Assembly: GCF_024648825.1 (NCBI RefSeq)
Contig: NZ_JANBBE010000010.1
Location: 1 to 64,000, forward strand
From: Lentzea californiensis
GTDB taxonomy: Bacteria; Actinomycetota; Actinomycetes; Mycobacteriales; Pseudonocardiaceae
Reading direction: 5' to 3'
DNA length: 64,000 nucleotides
Shown: positions 51,400-60,527 of the stretch, piece by piece
Position numbering within the stretch: the stretch's first letter is position 1
Layout of the letters: every line of letters begins with the position of its first letter
Notes under the pieces: model-generated
Databases searched by the model: none
What the model was told of the DNA's origin: nothing
What the model saw: the letters and a program-made list of their open reading frames with translations, nothing else
Made by a program: the position numbers and the translations under genes

Positions 51400-52909
51400 C
51401 CGGTGCCTCCTCCAAGATCAGCCGCGCCGCGTTCTCGGCGATCGCGACCGTCGCGGCGTTGGGATGCGCGGCGGGCAGAACCGGCATGACCGATGCGTCG
51501 GCCACCCTCAGGCCACTGACGCCGCGGACCCTCAGCCGGTGATCGACCACGGAGGCCGGGTCCTGGCCCAGCCGGCACGTTCCCGCCGGGTGGTACAGGG
51601 TTTCGGCGTGCTGGGCGAGGTGGTCGCGGATCTCGCCGGTGCTCGCGTCCGCGGCGAGCGAAAAGGTCTCCGCGCCGGACGGAACTCCGGACAGCACGCG
51701 CAGGGCGAACCGGATTCCGGAGACCAGGGTCTTCACGTCCGCCGGATCCTCCAGGTACCGGGGATCGATGACCGGCGCGGTGGTGACGTCGGCCGCCGCA
51801 AGACCGAGTCGCCCCCGGCTCCTCGGGCGCAGCAGCACCACGCACACGGTGCTGCCGGTACCGGTACCGGACCGACCGTGGTCGCGGAACTGCACGGGCA
51901 TCCAGAGCAGCTCGACGTCCGGACCGGGAGCGGCGGGATCGAGGCGGACGAACGCGGCGGCCTCCGCCAGGTTCGAGCTCAACGGCCCCCGGCGGGACCG
52001 GACGTAGCGGCGCGGGTCCCAGTCCGGCTCGCCCGCTCCAGGTGGCACACCGATGACGGGCACCTGCAGGTGGTCGGCCAGGTGCGCACCGACCTCGGGC
52101 GCCGCGGCCAGCACCGGGACACCGAATCGCGCCAGCTCGTCGGAGGGCCCGATCCCCGAGGCCATCAGCAGGTGCGGGCTGCCGATCGCCCCGGCCGACA
52201 GGACCACCTCCCGCCGGCAGCGCTCCTCACGCCCGTCCTCGTACTCGATCCCGGCCGCACGAGTCCCGTCGAAGAGAACGCGTCGCACGCGGGTGCCGGT
52301 CCGGACGGTCAGGTTGTCGCGATCGAGTGCCGGACGCAGGTACCCGTCCGCGACGCTGAACCGCTGCCCCTCGCGCTGGCTCACCGCGGTGAGACCACCG
52401 CCCTCGGCCTCGGACAACCCGATTCCGTCCAGTGTGGACAGACCGGCTTCGTCGCAGGCGCGCAGGAATTGAAGGGCTCGTGGGTCCGGGTCGCGCAACG
52501 GGCCCACCCACAGCGGACCGGATCCGTCACCCGCGCGTTCGGCGCGGACTAGCTGCCCGCGAACCAGTTCCCGGCTCCACTCCGGACCGCCGGCCCGCTC
52601 CCACTCGGCGAAGTCCGCCGGGTGCCCGCGGGTCCAGACCTGGGCGTTGATCGCCGCGCTGCCCCCGAGCGTCCGGCCTCTCGGCCAGCGCAGCTCGCGC
52701 CCGTTCAGCCGGGGCTGCGGCACCGTCCGGAAGTCCCAGTCGTACTCGGTGCCGAACAGCCGGGGGAACGCCGCGGGAATGCGGATCTCGGGCTTGACGT
52801 CCGGCGGACCCGCTTCGACCAGCAGCACCGAGCGGTCACCTCGCTCGGTCAGCCGGTTCGCGAGGACACACCCTGCCGAGCCGGCACCGACGACGATGTA
52901 GTCGATCAC
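51392..52909 (-). CDS. GMC-family FAD-dependent oxidoreductase
   Basis: A 505-residue choline-dehydrogenase-like flavoprotein. The FAD motif VVGAGSAGCVLANRL is at the N-terminus, RGRTLGGSAAINAQVW is the first GMC signature, and SAGAIGSPHLLMASGIG is the second. The C-terminal active-site region has YHPAGTCRLG and AAHPNAATVAIAENAA. GTG 52909 overlaps the ligase gene by 4 bp. It likely oxidises an alcohol to an aldehyde, giving a substrate for the adjacent aminotransferase. Confidence 0.88.
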   Translation of the reverse strand: MIDYIVVGAGSAGCVLANRLTERGDRSVLLVEAGPPDVKPEIRIPAAFPRLFGTEYDWDFRTVPQPRLNGRELRWPRGRTLGGSAAINAQVWTRGHPADFAEWERAGGPEWSRELVRGQLVRAERAGDGSGPLWVGPLRDPDPRALQFLRACDEAGLSTLDGIGLSEAEGGGLTAVSQREGQRFSVADGYLRPALDRDNLTVRTGTRVRRVLFDGTRAAGIEYEDGREERCRREVVLSAGAIGSPHLLMASGIGPSDELARFGVPVLAAAPEVGAHLADHLQVPVIGVPPGAGEPDWDPRRYVRSRRGPLSSNLAEAAAFVRLDPAAPGPDVELLWMPVQFRDHGRSGTGTGSTVCVVLLRPRSRGRLGLAAADVTTAPVIDPRYLEDPADVKTLVSGIRFALRVLSGVPSGAETFSLAADASTGEIRDHLAQHAETLYHPAGTCRLGQDPASVVDHRLRVRGVSGLRVADASVMPVLPAAHPNAATVAIAENAARLILEEAPDA

Positions 52910-53760
52910 CGGCTCGCGGCCTGGATCCGGGCCACCAGTTGGGCGGGCGTCTCGCCGAAGTGGGTCGTCAGCGCGCTGATCCAGCGCTCGACGCCGAAGG
53001 CGAGGCACCCGGTGAAGGCGTGGTCGCCGCCGGCTTGGCGGATGTCGAGCCGTTCGCCGAAGAAGTTGCGGTGGAAGTTGATCGAGCCGATGGCGAGGTC
53101 GTCGCCGAAGACGAACTCCTCCTTCACCGGGAACAGCCGCTGCATCACGCTCCGCGCGCCGTCGCGGTCGAAGAACGGGTCCGTCGCCGGTCGCACCTCG
53201 ATCGGGAGGCCGAGCTCGGAGAGGAAGCCGGTCACGGCCTGCCTGCTCCGCGCCAGGTGGTCCAGCACATCCGCCTGCGCACCGACGCAGACGATCTCGC
53301 GCATCGTGAAGCCGAGCAGCCGGCGCAGTCCGTCGTAGTGGGTCTCGTGCCGGAAACACGTGGCGACCGTGGTGACGCGACGGGACTCGGCGAGCCGGGT
53401 GCCGCGCAAGTCCAGGTAGACGCTGTAACAGGCGGCGGAAGGCAGGGCGAAGCCGGCGGGTTCCAGATCCGCCGCGTCCACCTCCGGGCCGGGAAGCCCC
53501 GCTCGGGCGTACTTCGCCGCGGCGTCGCCGCGGATCCGGCTCCCCAGCACGGCCAGCTGCGGGAAGTTCTCGAAGTAGTCGAGGGAGTCGAGGTCCGCTG
53601 TGCTCAGCAACGGTGGGTACCGCACCGGCATCGCGTCGAACTCCGCCGCCCAGCGGAGGAACCGGGCTTCCAGTTCGGTCCACAGCCGCAGGGTCTCGGG
53701 ACCGATGGTGGGCAGCCCGGACCGCGCGCTGAAGTCGGCCGGCGAGGTCGACCGGGTCAT
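52906..53760 (-). CDS. Aminoacyl-tRNA-synthetase-like amino acid:carrier-protein ligase
   Basis: A 284-residue class II synthetase core without a tRNA-binding domain. Motif 2 is CFRHE (135-139) and motif 3 is FGVERW (255-260). Candidate zinc ligands Cys111, Glu155 (MREIVCVG) and Cys252 (TGCLAFG) have nearly the spacing of Bradyrhizobium glycine:[carrier protein] ligase. These enzymes load glycine or alanine onto a small carrier protein. ATG 53760 overlaps the carrier-protein gene by 4 bp, which gives its likely partner. The amino acid cannot be read from sequence. Confidence 0.85.
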   Translation of the reverse strand: MTRSTSPADFSARSGLPTIGPETLRLWTELEARFLRWAAEFDAMPVRYPPLLSTADLDSLDYFENFPQLAVLGSRIRGDAAAKYARAGLPGPEVDAADLEPAGFALPSAACYSVYLDLRGTRLAESRRVTTVATCFRHETHYDGLRRLLGFTMREIVCVGAQADVLDHLARSRQAVTGFLSELGLPIEVRPATDPFFDRDGARSVMQRLFPVKEEFVFGDDLAIGSINFHRNFFGERLDIRQAGGDHAFTGCLAFGVERWISALTTHFGETPAQLVARIQAASR

Positions 53761-54002
53761 CGGAGAAACCTCGCTTCGATGGCGTCGATGGTCCGGAAGT
53801 CCTCGGGCGCCACGTCCACCATCGGGATCTCCCGTCCGGTCAACTCCTCCAGGAGGTACAGGAAGTTGACGAACCCGAGCGAGTCCAGAACCCGGTTCTC
53901 GATCAGGTCCAGATCACGGGGGATCTCCTCGAAGTCCGGCCTCTTCGCCAGCAGGAAGTCGATGACGACCGTGACGGGATCCTTGACGTCACCGCCGCTC
54001 AT
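53757..54002 (-). CDS. Carrier protein 1 (partner of the aaRS-like ligase)
   Basis: An 81-residue acyl/aminoacyl carrier protein. The phosphopantetheine serine is in VLDSLGFVNFLYLLEE; the DSLGF context is the one used by aaRS-like ligases rather than by fatty-acid ACPs. LTGREIPMVDVAPEDFRTIDAI forms helices 2-3. ATG 54002 overlaps the diiron oxygenase stop by 4 bp and its own stop overlaps the ligase start. It should hold the amino acid as a thioester for oxidation or amide formation. Confidence 0.85.
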   Translation of the reverse strand: MSGGDVKDPVTVVIDFLLAKRPDFEEIPRDLDLIENRVLDSLGFVNFLYLLEELTGREIPMVDVAPEDFRTIDAIEARFLR

Positions 54003-54889
54003 GCCGGTCCCGGCAGGACGTCGTCGGTCAGGATTCCCTCGTTGAGCAGGAACCTCATCGACCGCTTGAGAATCTTGGCCTGGTACTCCCCGTGCGCGGG
54101 GTCGGCCAGGATCCGCCGCCTGAGCGCGTAAGGATCGGGAATCCCGGCGTCCCTGAAGACGGCCGGGCTGACCAGGCTCTCGACGGACCGCCTGAGGTAG
54201 CGCTTGAGGTAGGTCTCCAGGTCGGCGAGCTCCGCCACGGACAACCGCGCGCGCAGGTCCGCGTGCAGGACCGAGACGATCTGGCGGCCGAACGCCACGT
54301 GCCGCGACTCGTCCTGGTGGTGGATGTGGTTGACCTGCTTGATCGTCTCGTGCAAGCGGTCGTCGGTACCCATGCGGCTGTTGAAGTGGTCGACGATCTC
54401 CTCGAACAGCAGCAGCCGGGCGAACACCAGGAAGTGCGCCGCCGGCCCCGCCGACTCGATGTCGAGCTGGAACGCGGTGTTCGGGTAGATCTTGTCGCCG
54501 TACTTCAGGCAGAAGGTGGCGAAGAACCACATGTGCTCGTTCTCTTCGCCGATCATGTGGTGGAAGTACTCGGAGGAAGCCCGGAACTCGTCGGTGTGGA
54601 TCCGCTGGATGATCTCGACGATCAGTTCCCTGATGCCGTGCACGTTCAGGCTGTAGAAGTTGATGCTCTCCCACTTGCTGATCGCCCAGAGCTGTGCCTC
54701 CGACAGCTCGCCGGCAGCCTCGGTCCCGTACGTGGACATCAGCTCCGGAGACATCCAGTACTGGTGCTCCGGCAGCGACTCCGGCCAGTCGAACACCTCG
54801 TACGGGTTGTAGTAGTCGGACTTCGACATGCCGACCAGCCGGTCGAGGATCGTCACCAGCCGGTCGGACGAAGACAGCAGGTCTGTCAC
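53999..54889 (-). CDS. AurF-type diiron oxygenase
   Basis: A 296-residue helical protein. Metal ligands fit AurF/CmlI N-oxygenases: Glu74, Glu116-x2-His119 (EENEH), Glu163 or Glu164, and His190-x3-Glu194-x2-His197 (HHQDESRH). The extra His of this motif is specific to the AurF group. Known members oxidise an amine to hydroxylamine, nitroso or nitro, some on carrier-bound substrates. It is adjacent to a carrier protein and a TGase-like gene with 4-bp overlaps on both sides. N-oxidation of the loaded amino acid is plausible. Confidence 0.82.
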   Translation of the reverse strand: MTDLLSSSDRLVTILDRLVGMSKSDYYNPYEVFDWPESLPEHQYWMSPELMSTYGTEAAGELSEAQLWAISKWESINFYSLNVHGIRELIVEIIQRIHTDEFRASSEYFHHMIGEENEHMWFFATFCLKYGDKIYPNTAFQLDIESAGPAAHFLVFARLLLFEEIVDHFNSRMGTDDRLHETIKQVNHIHHQDESRHVAFGRQIVSVLHADLRARLSVAELADLETYLKRYLRRSVESLVSPAVFRDAGIPDPYALRRRILADPAHGEYQAKILKRSMRFLLNEGILTDDVLPGPA

Positions 54890-55947
54890 GGAGAGTCCTT
54901 CGTCATCTCGTTGAGCTCCTTGGCGGCACGGATGGTCAGCGTGGTCTTGGGCACCGTCGTCACGCCGCCGCGACGGTGTTCGTAAAGCCCTTCATCGGCT
55001 TCGTGCGCGGTCGGGAGCAGGCGGTTGAGCGCCGACCCGAAACACGCCGTGCGGAAGTCCGGATGCGCTCCTCCGGCGTGGTCGGCGAGGCCGGCGAAGA
55101 TCGGGTCGACGACTTTGACCTGCCCGTCGTCGTCGGTGACCTCCAGCCAGGAGTGCGCCAGGTCGAGGACGCCGAGGATCCAGCCTCGCCGGGTGCGCGC
55201 GGGGTAGCCCGCCGCCCGCGCCTTCGCGGCCAGGTCCAGGCTGACCGAGATGCACGGCGCCACTCCGTGGGGCAGCACCAGTTCCGGGTGCCGCTGCAGT
55301 TCCTCGGGCATCCGCGCCCACCGGTGGTCCCCGTGCGAGTACTCGCTGACGATCTCGCGCAGCCGGCGCGATCGCAGCGTTCGCGGCTCCCCGGCGGTCC
55401 GCAGCACCGCGTCCACCTGAGCGGTGCCGCCCTCCGTCACCACGACGACGTCGGGGCCGGTCGGAGGAGGCGTTTCCGCGACCTGGCCCGCCGCCCTCGC
55501 ACCGATCCGCTCGACGCGTCCGCCGAACAGCTCCGGCATCGGCCTGGCCACCGCGAAGGCGGCCGGTCCGCTGCCGTCCGGAGGCGCTGTCATCGTCAGC
55601 GAATAGGTCCATCGCATGGGCTGGAACCAGGTGCGCGGATCGTGCGTCATCCAGCGCAGCGCGAACCGGATCCCCAGCTCCGCGGCCGACGTCCCGGACT
55701 TCGAGTACAGCGCGAGGTTGAACAGGTCGTGCCGGTCGAACAGCTCGCCCTCGCCGGCGTGCGGCAGGCCCGCGTTCACCAGCTCGGTGAGCACTTCGTC
55801 CGAGCAGCGCAGGACGTCGAGCGCCCCGGTGCGGTCGACGTCCTCCTGCCGGTAGCCCGCCGGAATCGTGAACAGCCCGTCCAGCGCCGCGAGCCAGCCG
55901 TCCACCGGGAGAGTCGACCGCGCCCGCAGGGCACCACCCGTCCTCAT
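54886..55947 (-). CDS. Transglutaminase-like enzyme, candidate amide synthase
   Basis: A 353-residue protein with a transglutaminase-like core: Cys232 (APCISVSLDLA), His265 (LAHSWLEV) and Asp281 (VVDPIF). The N-terminal 200 residues are of unknown fold. Bacterial homologues such as AdmF of andrimid biosynthesis join an acyl carrier protein thioester to an aminoacyl carrier thioester. Here it lies between two carrier-protein systems, overlapping carrier protein 2 by 4 bp. The amide-forming role is inferred from context; protease or other acyltransferase activity is possible. Confidence 0.72.
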   Translation of the reverse strand: MRTGGALRARSTLPVDGWLAALDGLFTIPAGYRQEDVDRTGALDVLRCSDEVLTELVNAGLPHAGEGELFDRHDLFNLALYSKSGTSAAELGIRFALRWMTHDPRTWFQPMRWTYSLTMTAPPDGSGPAAFAVARPMPELFGGRVERIGARAAGQVAETPPPTGPDVVVVTEGGTAQVDAVLRTAGEPRTLRSRRLREIVSEYSHGDHRWARMPEELQRHPELVLPHGVAPCISVSLDLAAKARAAGYPARTRRGWILGVLDLAHSWLEVTDDDGQVKVVDPIFAGLADHAGGAHPDFRTACFGSALNRLLPTAHEADEGLYEHRRGGVTTVPKTTLTIRAAKELNEMTKDSP

Positions 55948-56195
55948 CGGCTCCGGTCCGAGACGGCTCGGCCGATCAGCTCCTCGACGTCGCCGACGGT
56001 GACCAGCGCGGGCGCGCTGTCGTCGATCTGACCCAGCTCGAACTCCGACTCGAGCACCAGCGACAGCTCGACCAGCGTCATCGAGTCGAGACCGAGGTCC
56101 TCCATCAGGCGATCGGCGCTGGTGACGGTGTGACCGTCGAGCGGCGACATCTCACTGACGATCTTCCGCACCTGAGCGGAAACGTTGCTGTCCAC
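55944..56195 (-). CDS. Carrier protein 2
   Basis: An 83-residue acyl carrier protein. The phosphopantetheine serine is in LGLDSMTLVELSLVLE, the classic ACP motif. GTG 56195 is chosen for AAGGAGAA about 8 nt upstream. The frame also runs 5' to 56258, but without an SD. The stop overlaps the TGase-like gene. One of the two AMP-forming ligases in the operon, most likely the FAAL-type one at 57193, is expected to load it. Confidence 0.85.
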   Translation of the reverse strand: MDSNVSAQVRKIVSEMSPLDGHTVTSADRLMEDLGLDSMTLVELSLVLESEFELGQIDDSAPALVTVGDVEELIGRAVSDRSR

Positions 56196-56212
56196 CAGAA
56201 GTTCTCCTTGTT

Positions 56213-57196
56213 TCACGTCAGCTGCTGCACGGACCGAACCGGATGCGGCCGGCCCCACCGGCCGGCGTACTCGTCGAGCGCCCGGCCGACGGCCCGGTCG
56301 AACGCGTTCGTGGTGGCCGGCGCGGCATCGGGCAGCCCGACGCTGCGCAGCTGCCGCTCCACCCGGTCACGGGCGACCGCCCACATCGCCCGCAGGAGGG
56401 CCGCGCGCTGCTCCAACCCGGCGCGGATGACCGGTGCCGGCTGCTCGGTCTGCGGTCCGACCAGCACCGTCGCGGCGAGTTCGACCGCCTCGGTGTAGGT
56501 CGCCGCCAGCGCGTCGCCACGTCCCTCGGACACCGCCCTGCGCGCGGCCAGGAATCCGAACGAGATGTGCCTGGACTCGTCGCGGGTCACGTTGGTCAGC
56601 CCGATGTCGAGCACCGGCAGGCCGAGCGAGCGAGCCAGCTGCCGGGTGGTGCGCAGTGCGGTCGCGGCCAGAACGCCCTCGGTGACCAGGTGGTAGTAGG
56701 TGGAGGCCGCCTGCCACGCGACCGGGTTGCCGGACTCCGCGTGGACGCGCCTGGTCACGCGCCGCAGTTCCGGGTCGAAGTAGTGCGCGTAGTCGGTCCT
56801 GGCCCGCAGCTCCGGGGTTTCGGCGGCCACGTCCATCCCGATGACCCGCTCGAGGTACGTCTGGAAGAACTTGACGTGCCGCGCCTCGTCGGCGATCTGG
56901 GTCGCGAGGTACAGCTGATCGCTTTCGAACCGCGCGTGCTCGATCAACGAGCTGAGCGTCGCGGTGACCGACGCCTCGCCGACTTCGAGCTCGGCGAGTG
57001 AGTGCATCAGCTCCCGGCGGCGGAACGGCCGCAGCCCGGCCCACACCGCGCGGTCCTGTTCGTAGTCGAGCTCGCCGACCGCCCAGTGCTGGTTCTCCCA
57101 ACGCTGGTACAACGCGTGGGCGTCGACTCCGCGGTCCGTCCCGTTCGCGGGCTGGTCGGCCAGCAGGGACTCCAGCTCGTCGTGCGTGGTGGTCAT
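56213..57196 (-). CDS. R2-like/ferritin-like diiron protein
   Basis: A 327-residue helical protein with two E-x2-H metal motifs: Glu104-x2-His107 (ADEARH) and Glu207-x2-His210 (RDESRH), plus Glu near 71-74 and Glu173. This matches ribonucleotide-reductase R2-like and related oxidase folds rather than AurF, whose extra His it lacks. Desaturase, hydroxylase or decarboxylating activity on a carrier-bound acyl chain is possible. ATG 57196 overlaps the FAAL gene stop by 4 bp, so it probably acts on what that ligase activates. Confidence 0.78.
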   Translation of the reverse strand: MTTTHDELESLLADQPANGTDRGVDAHALYQRWENQHWAVGELDYEQDRAVWAGLRPFRRRELMHSLAELEVGEASVTATLSSLIEHARFESDQLYLATQIADEARHVKFFQTYLERVIGMDVAAETPELRARTDYAHYFDPELRRVTRRVHAESGNPVAWQAASTYYHLVTEGVLAATALRTTRQLARSLGLPVLDIGLTNVTRDESRHISFGFLAARRAVSEGRGDALAATYTEAVELAATVLVGPQTEQPAPVIRAGLEQRAALLRAMWAVARDRVERQLRSVGLPDAAPATTNAFDRAVGRALDEYAGRWGRPHPVRSVQQLT

Positions 57197-58932
57197 CGCG
57201 CCCCTCCGTGCTCGGATCGCGCTTCCGGAGCCCAGGGGGCCGGCCTGGTGGACACGTCGTCCCAGGTGCTGTGGACCACTTCGCCGGGCAGTTCGCCTTC
57301 GAGCATCGAACGCCACAGCACCCGCCGGCGTGGTTTGCCGCTCGACGTCCGCTCGATCGCGTTCGGCCCGCCTCGCACGATCGCGTGCGCGACCGACTCG
57401 GACGTCCGTGCCCGCAACAGCGTGACGATCGGGCGCGGGTCGGCGTCCCGGTCGCCGCCGGCGAGGATCACCACGGCCAGGTCCACGAGGTCGGCGGTGC
57501 CGAGCAGGACCACGACCCGGTTCGGGGAGACCCCGAGCTCGGCGGCGATCTCCAGCTCCAGGTCCTCGGCGTGCACCGCCGTACCCCGGACCTTCAGGCT
57601 GTCGCCGATCCGGCCGACGACGAAGAGGTCGCCACCGAGGAGGACACCGGCGTCGCCGGTCTCGAACCCGTCGGCGGTGAACCGGCCGGGGGCGACGTCA
57701 CCCTGGTAGCCCTGCGCGACCGAGCTGCCGCGGATGCGGATCTGGCCGAGGTATCCCTCGCCCAGTTCGGCACCCTGGTCGTCGATGATGTCGACCGACA
57801 TCCCGGGTACCGCGGTGCCGCACCCGGTCAGCCAGGTGCCCGTCACCGGCAGGTCGACACCCAGCACACCCGCGTCGCCGAACTTGACCGGAGTGCCCTC
57901 GGTGATGACGGGGGAGTCCACCGCCCTGATCGACGTGCCGGTCCCGGGGGTCACGCCGGTCACCGCCAAGGTCGCCTCGGCCATCCCGTACGCGGCCACG
58001 AGAGCGGACGGGTCGAACCCGAACGGGGCCAGCAGCCGGCCGAACCGGCCCATGCCGGCCGGGTCGATCCGCTCGGCGCCCAGGATGGCCACCCGCCACC
58101 GGGAGAAGTCGAGCCCGTCGAGGTGTTCCGCGCGCACGCGCCGTGCGGCGTAGGCGAAGCCGAAGCTGGGCGCCGAGGTGGCGGTGGCGAGTCCCTGCCC
58201 GAGCAGCCGCAGCCAGCACATCGGGTCGCGCAGGAAGTCCTGCGGCGTCATCAGGTACATGGTGTTCTGGGTGACCATGTTGTGCACCGTGGTGATCAGA
58301 CCCATGTCGTGGTACAGCGGTACCCACTGCGCGAAGACGTCGTCCGGGGTGAGCCCCAGCCAGTCCCGTTGCGCGGCGATGGTCGACACCAGGTTGCCGA
58401 CGCTCACCCGCACGCCCTTGGGCGCGCCGCTGGAGCCGGACGTGTACTGCAGCAGGGCCAGTTCCGGGAGCGGCAACGGGACAGCGGTTCCAGCGCCGGC
58501 CCCGGAGTCCCGGCTCGGCACGAGAAGCGGCGCTGGCCCGACGTGCTCCGCAGCGTCGCGGGCGTGCTGGGCCAGGAGGTCGTCGAAGACGACGGCCGTG
58601 CAGCCGGACACGCGGATGATGGTGGCGGCGTGCTCCAGAGACCTCTCGCCACCGCCGAACGTGGCGGGCGTCGCCAGCGGTGACGGCGTGCACCCGGCTG
58701 CCAGCACACCGAAGAAGGCGGTCACGAACTGGAGCGGGTCCGCGACCGCCAGGACGACCACCGACCCCGGCCGCACCCCGGCGGCCAGGACGCGCTGTGC
58801 GGTGTGCAGGGCTTCCGCCGCGATGTCCGAGTACGGGTGGTAGGAGAACTCACCGGAACCGGCTGAGATGTGCAGGCCGTGCCCCGCGCGAGGTGAGGTC
58901 AACCAGTCGTTGAGTGATATCTGATCGGGCAT
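57193..58932 (-). CDS. Fatty acyl-AMP ligase (FAAL)-like
   Basis: A 579-residue adenylate-forming enzyme. The P-loop is LLQYTSGSSGAPKGV, and FAAL-typical segments are WVPLYHDMGLITTV and VAAYGMAEATLAV; the C-terminal catalytic Lys lies in RTSSGKPRRR. FAALs activate fatty acids as acyl-AMP and pass them to an ACP rather than CoA. ATG 58932 is used. It is second in the minus-strand operon, overlapping the R2-like gene by 4 bp. It is the probable loader of carrier protein 2. Confidence 0.87.
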   Translation of the reverse strand: MPDQISLNDWLTSPRAGHGLHISAGSGEFSYHPYSDIAAEALHTAQRVLAAGVRPGSVVVLAVADPLQFVTAFFGVLAAGCTPSPLATPATFGGGERSLEHAATIIRVSGCTAVVFDDLLAQHARDAAEHVGPAPLLVPSRDSGAGAGTAVPLPLPELALLQYTSGSSGAPKGVRVSVGNLVSTIAAQRDWLGLTPDDVFAQWVPLYHDMGLITTVHNMVTQNTMYLMTPQDFLRDPMCWLRLLGQGLATATSAPSFGFAYAARRVRAEHLDGLDFSRWRVAILGAERIDPAGMGRFGRLLAPFGFDPSALVAAYGMAEATLAVTGVTPGTGTSIRAVDSPVITEGTPVKFGDAGVLGVDLPVTGTWLTGCGTAVPGMSVDIIDDQGAELGEGYLGQIRIRGSSVAQGYQGDVAPGRFTADGFETGDAGVLLGGDLFVVGRIGDSLKVRGTAVHAEDLELEIAAELGVSPNRVVVLLGTADLVDLAVVILAGGDRDADPRPIVTLLRARTSESVAHAIVRGGPNAIERTSSGKPRRRVLWRSMLEGELPGEVVHSTWDDVSTRPAPWAPEARSEHGGAR

Positions 58933-58973
58933 TTCCTGTTCGCTCGCTCATCTCGTGGTGGGACGGTTCGACG

Positions 58974-60527
58974 TCAGGCGTGTTGCGACCGCAGTAGCAC
59001 TTTGTCGGGCTTGCCGTTGGCGTTGAGCGGCAGAGCGCTCAGGACGTCGATCTGCTCGGGCACGTGGATCACCGACAGGGACCGGGCGATGCGGGCGCGG
59101 ATGTGGCCGACGTCGATCGGCGCGTCCGGATCGCACTCGATGGCGGCATGAACGTGCTCGGTGCCGTCGGCGTCCTGCACCCCGTAGACCGCGGCGTGCC
59201 GGACGCCCGGATGCGAGAGGATCTCGCCCTCGACGACGATCGGGTGGACCTTGACGCCGTCGACCTTGATCACCTCTGCCACCCGGCTCGTCAGGTGCAG
59301 GTAGCCGTCGTCGTCGAAGAAGCCGATGTCCCCGGTGAAGTACCAGCCGTCGCGCAGCACGCGGGTCGTCAGATCCGGGTCGCCGGTGTAGCCGTCCATC
59401 ATCTGCGGCGAGCGCACCCGGAGTTCACCGATCTGCCCCGCCTCCAGCGGCGCGCCCGAATCCGGGTCGCAGACGACGGCCTCCACCTGGGGGTGGGGCC
59501 GGCCGACGGTGGTCGCGAGCGCCGGATCGCCGTGCTCGTCGGGCATGAGGTACGTGATCCGGCCGGTCTCCATCGAGCCGTACCCCTGGGCCAGGACCGG
59601 GCCGAAGAGGGCGAAGGCCTGCGCGATCCTGGCCGGCGCCGCCGGGCTCCCGCTGTAGAAGATCCGCTTCAGCGAGGAGAGGCCCGAAGCCGCGACGTCG
59701 CTGATCCCCTGTTCGTGGAGGTGGTCGATGAGCTGGAACACGTGCGTGGTCGCCATGTAGGTCCACGTGACGTCCCCTTCGGACACGATCTTCACGAGTT
59801 CCTCGGCGCTGTAGTTCTCCTGGAGGTGGACCGCGCCGCCCAGCGCGAGAGTGGCGTCCGCGATCGGGGCGACCGAGTGGCTCAACGGCGTGGACACCAG
59901 CATCGTGGCGCAGTCGACGTTGCGGCCGACGGTGACGAAGGCCTGCACCGCGCACTCCCAAGCCCGGTTCGCCATCCGGATGCCCTTGGGCCGTCCGGTG
60001 CTCCCGCTCGTGAAGGTGACGGCGGCGAGCGCATCCGGATCCCACGGCGCGACGTCGGCCCGCCCGGCGCCATCGCGGTCCGCGGGACGAGGCCGCACCA
60101 CCTCGAGTCCGCCCACGCTGTCGGCGAGTTCCCCGGCGCGCCGGGAGTTCCCGGCATCGGCGTAGACGGCCGTGGCGCCGGTCTCGTGCAGGACCCGGAC
60201 CTGGTCGTCCAGGGGGAGGACCGTCGACCTGGTCCCGGGGTTGCTGGTCCGCAGGTAGCAGACGGCACCACCGAGCAGATGCGTCGCGTACCGCACCGTG
60301 AGCATTTCAGGACTGTTGGCCGCGACGAGGATCGCGACCACGTGCCCCTTGCCGACGCCGCATTCGCGCAGCGCGTGGAACGCATCGGTCACGGACCGGA
60401 GCAGATCCCCGCCGGTGAACACTTCGCCCCGCCAATGCGCGGCAGGGGAGTCCGGTGCGCCGGCGAGCACCGAAAGGATCTCCGACACGTGACTGCGACT
60501 CGCGGTCCACCAATGCTCGGGTGGCAT
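58974..60527 (-). CDS. AMP-dependent acyl ligase / CoA synthetase
   Basis: A 517-residue ANL-superfamily enzyme. VTFTSGSTGRPKGIRM is the P-loop, VLAQGYGSMETGRITYL is the A5-like motif, DGWYFTGDIGFFDDDGYLHL and LNANGKPDK (catalytic Lys) complete the set. ATG 60527 has AGGAAGG 7 nt upstream; the frame extends further but lacks an SD. It is first in the 12-gene minus-strand operon. It may activate a different acid from the FAAL at 57193, giving the pathway two acyl inputs plus one amino acid. Confidence 0.87.
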   Translation of the reverse strand: MPPEHWWTASRSHVSEILSVLAGAPDSPAAHWRGEVFTGGDLLRSVTDAFHALRECGVGKGHVVAILVAANSPEMLTVRYATHLLGGAVCYLRTSNPGTRSTVLPLDDQVRVLHETGATAVYADAGNSRRAGELADSVGGLEVVRPRPADRDGAGRADVAPWDPDALAAVTFTSGSTGRPKGIRMANRAWECAVQAFVTVGRNVDCATMLVSTPLSHSVAPIADATLALGGAVHLQENYSAEELVKIVSEGDVTWTYMATTHVFQLIDHLHEQGISDVAASGLSSLKRIFYSGSPAAPARIAQAFALFGPVLAQGYGSMETGRITYLMPDEHGDPALATTVGRPHPQVEAVVCDPDSGAPLEAGQIGELRVRSPQMMDGYTGDPDLTTRVLRDGWYFTGDIGFFDDDGYLHLTSRVAEVIKVDGVKVHPIVVEGEILSHPGVRHAAVYGVQDADGTEHVHAAIECDPDAPIDVGHIRARIARSLSVIHVPEQIDVLSALPLNANGKPDKVLLRSQHA

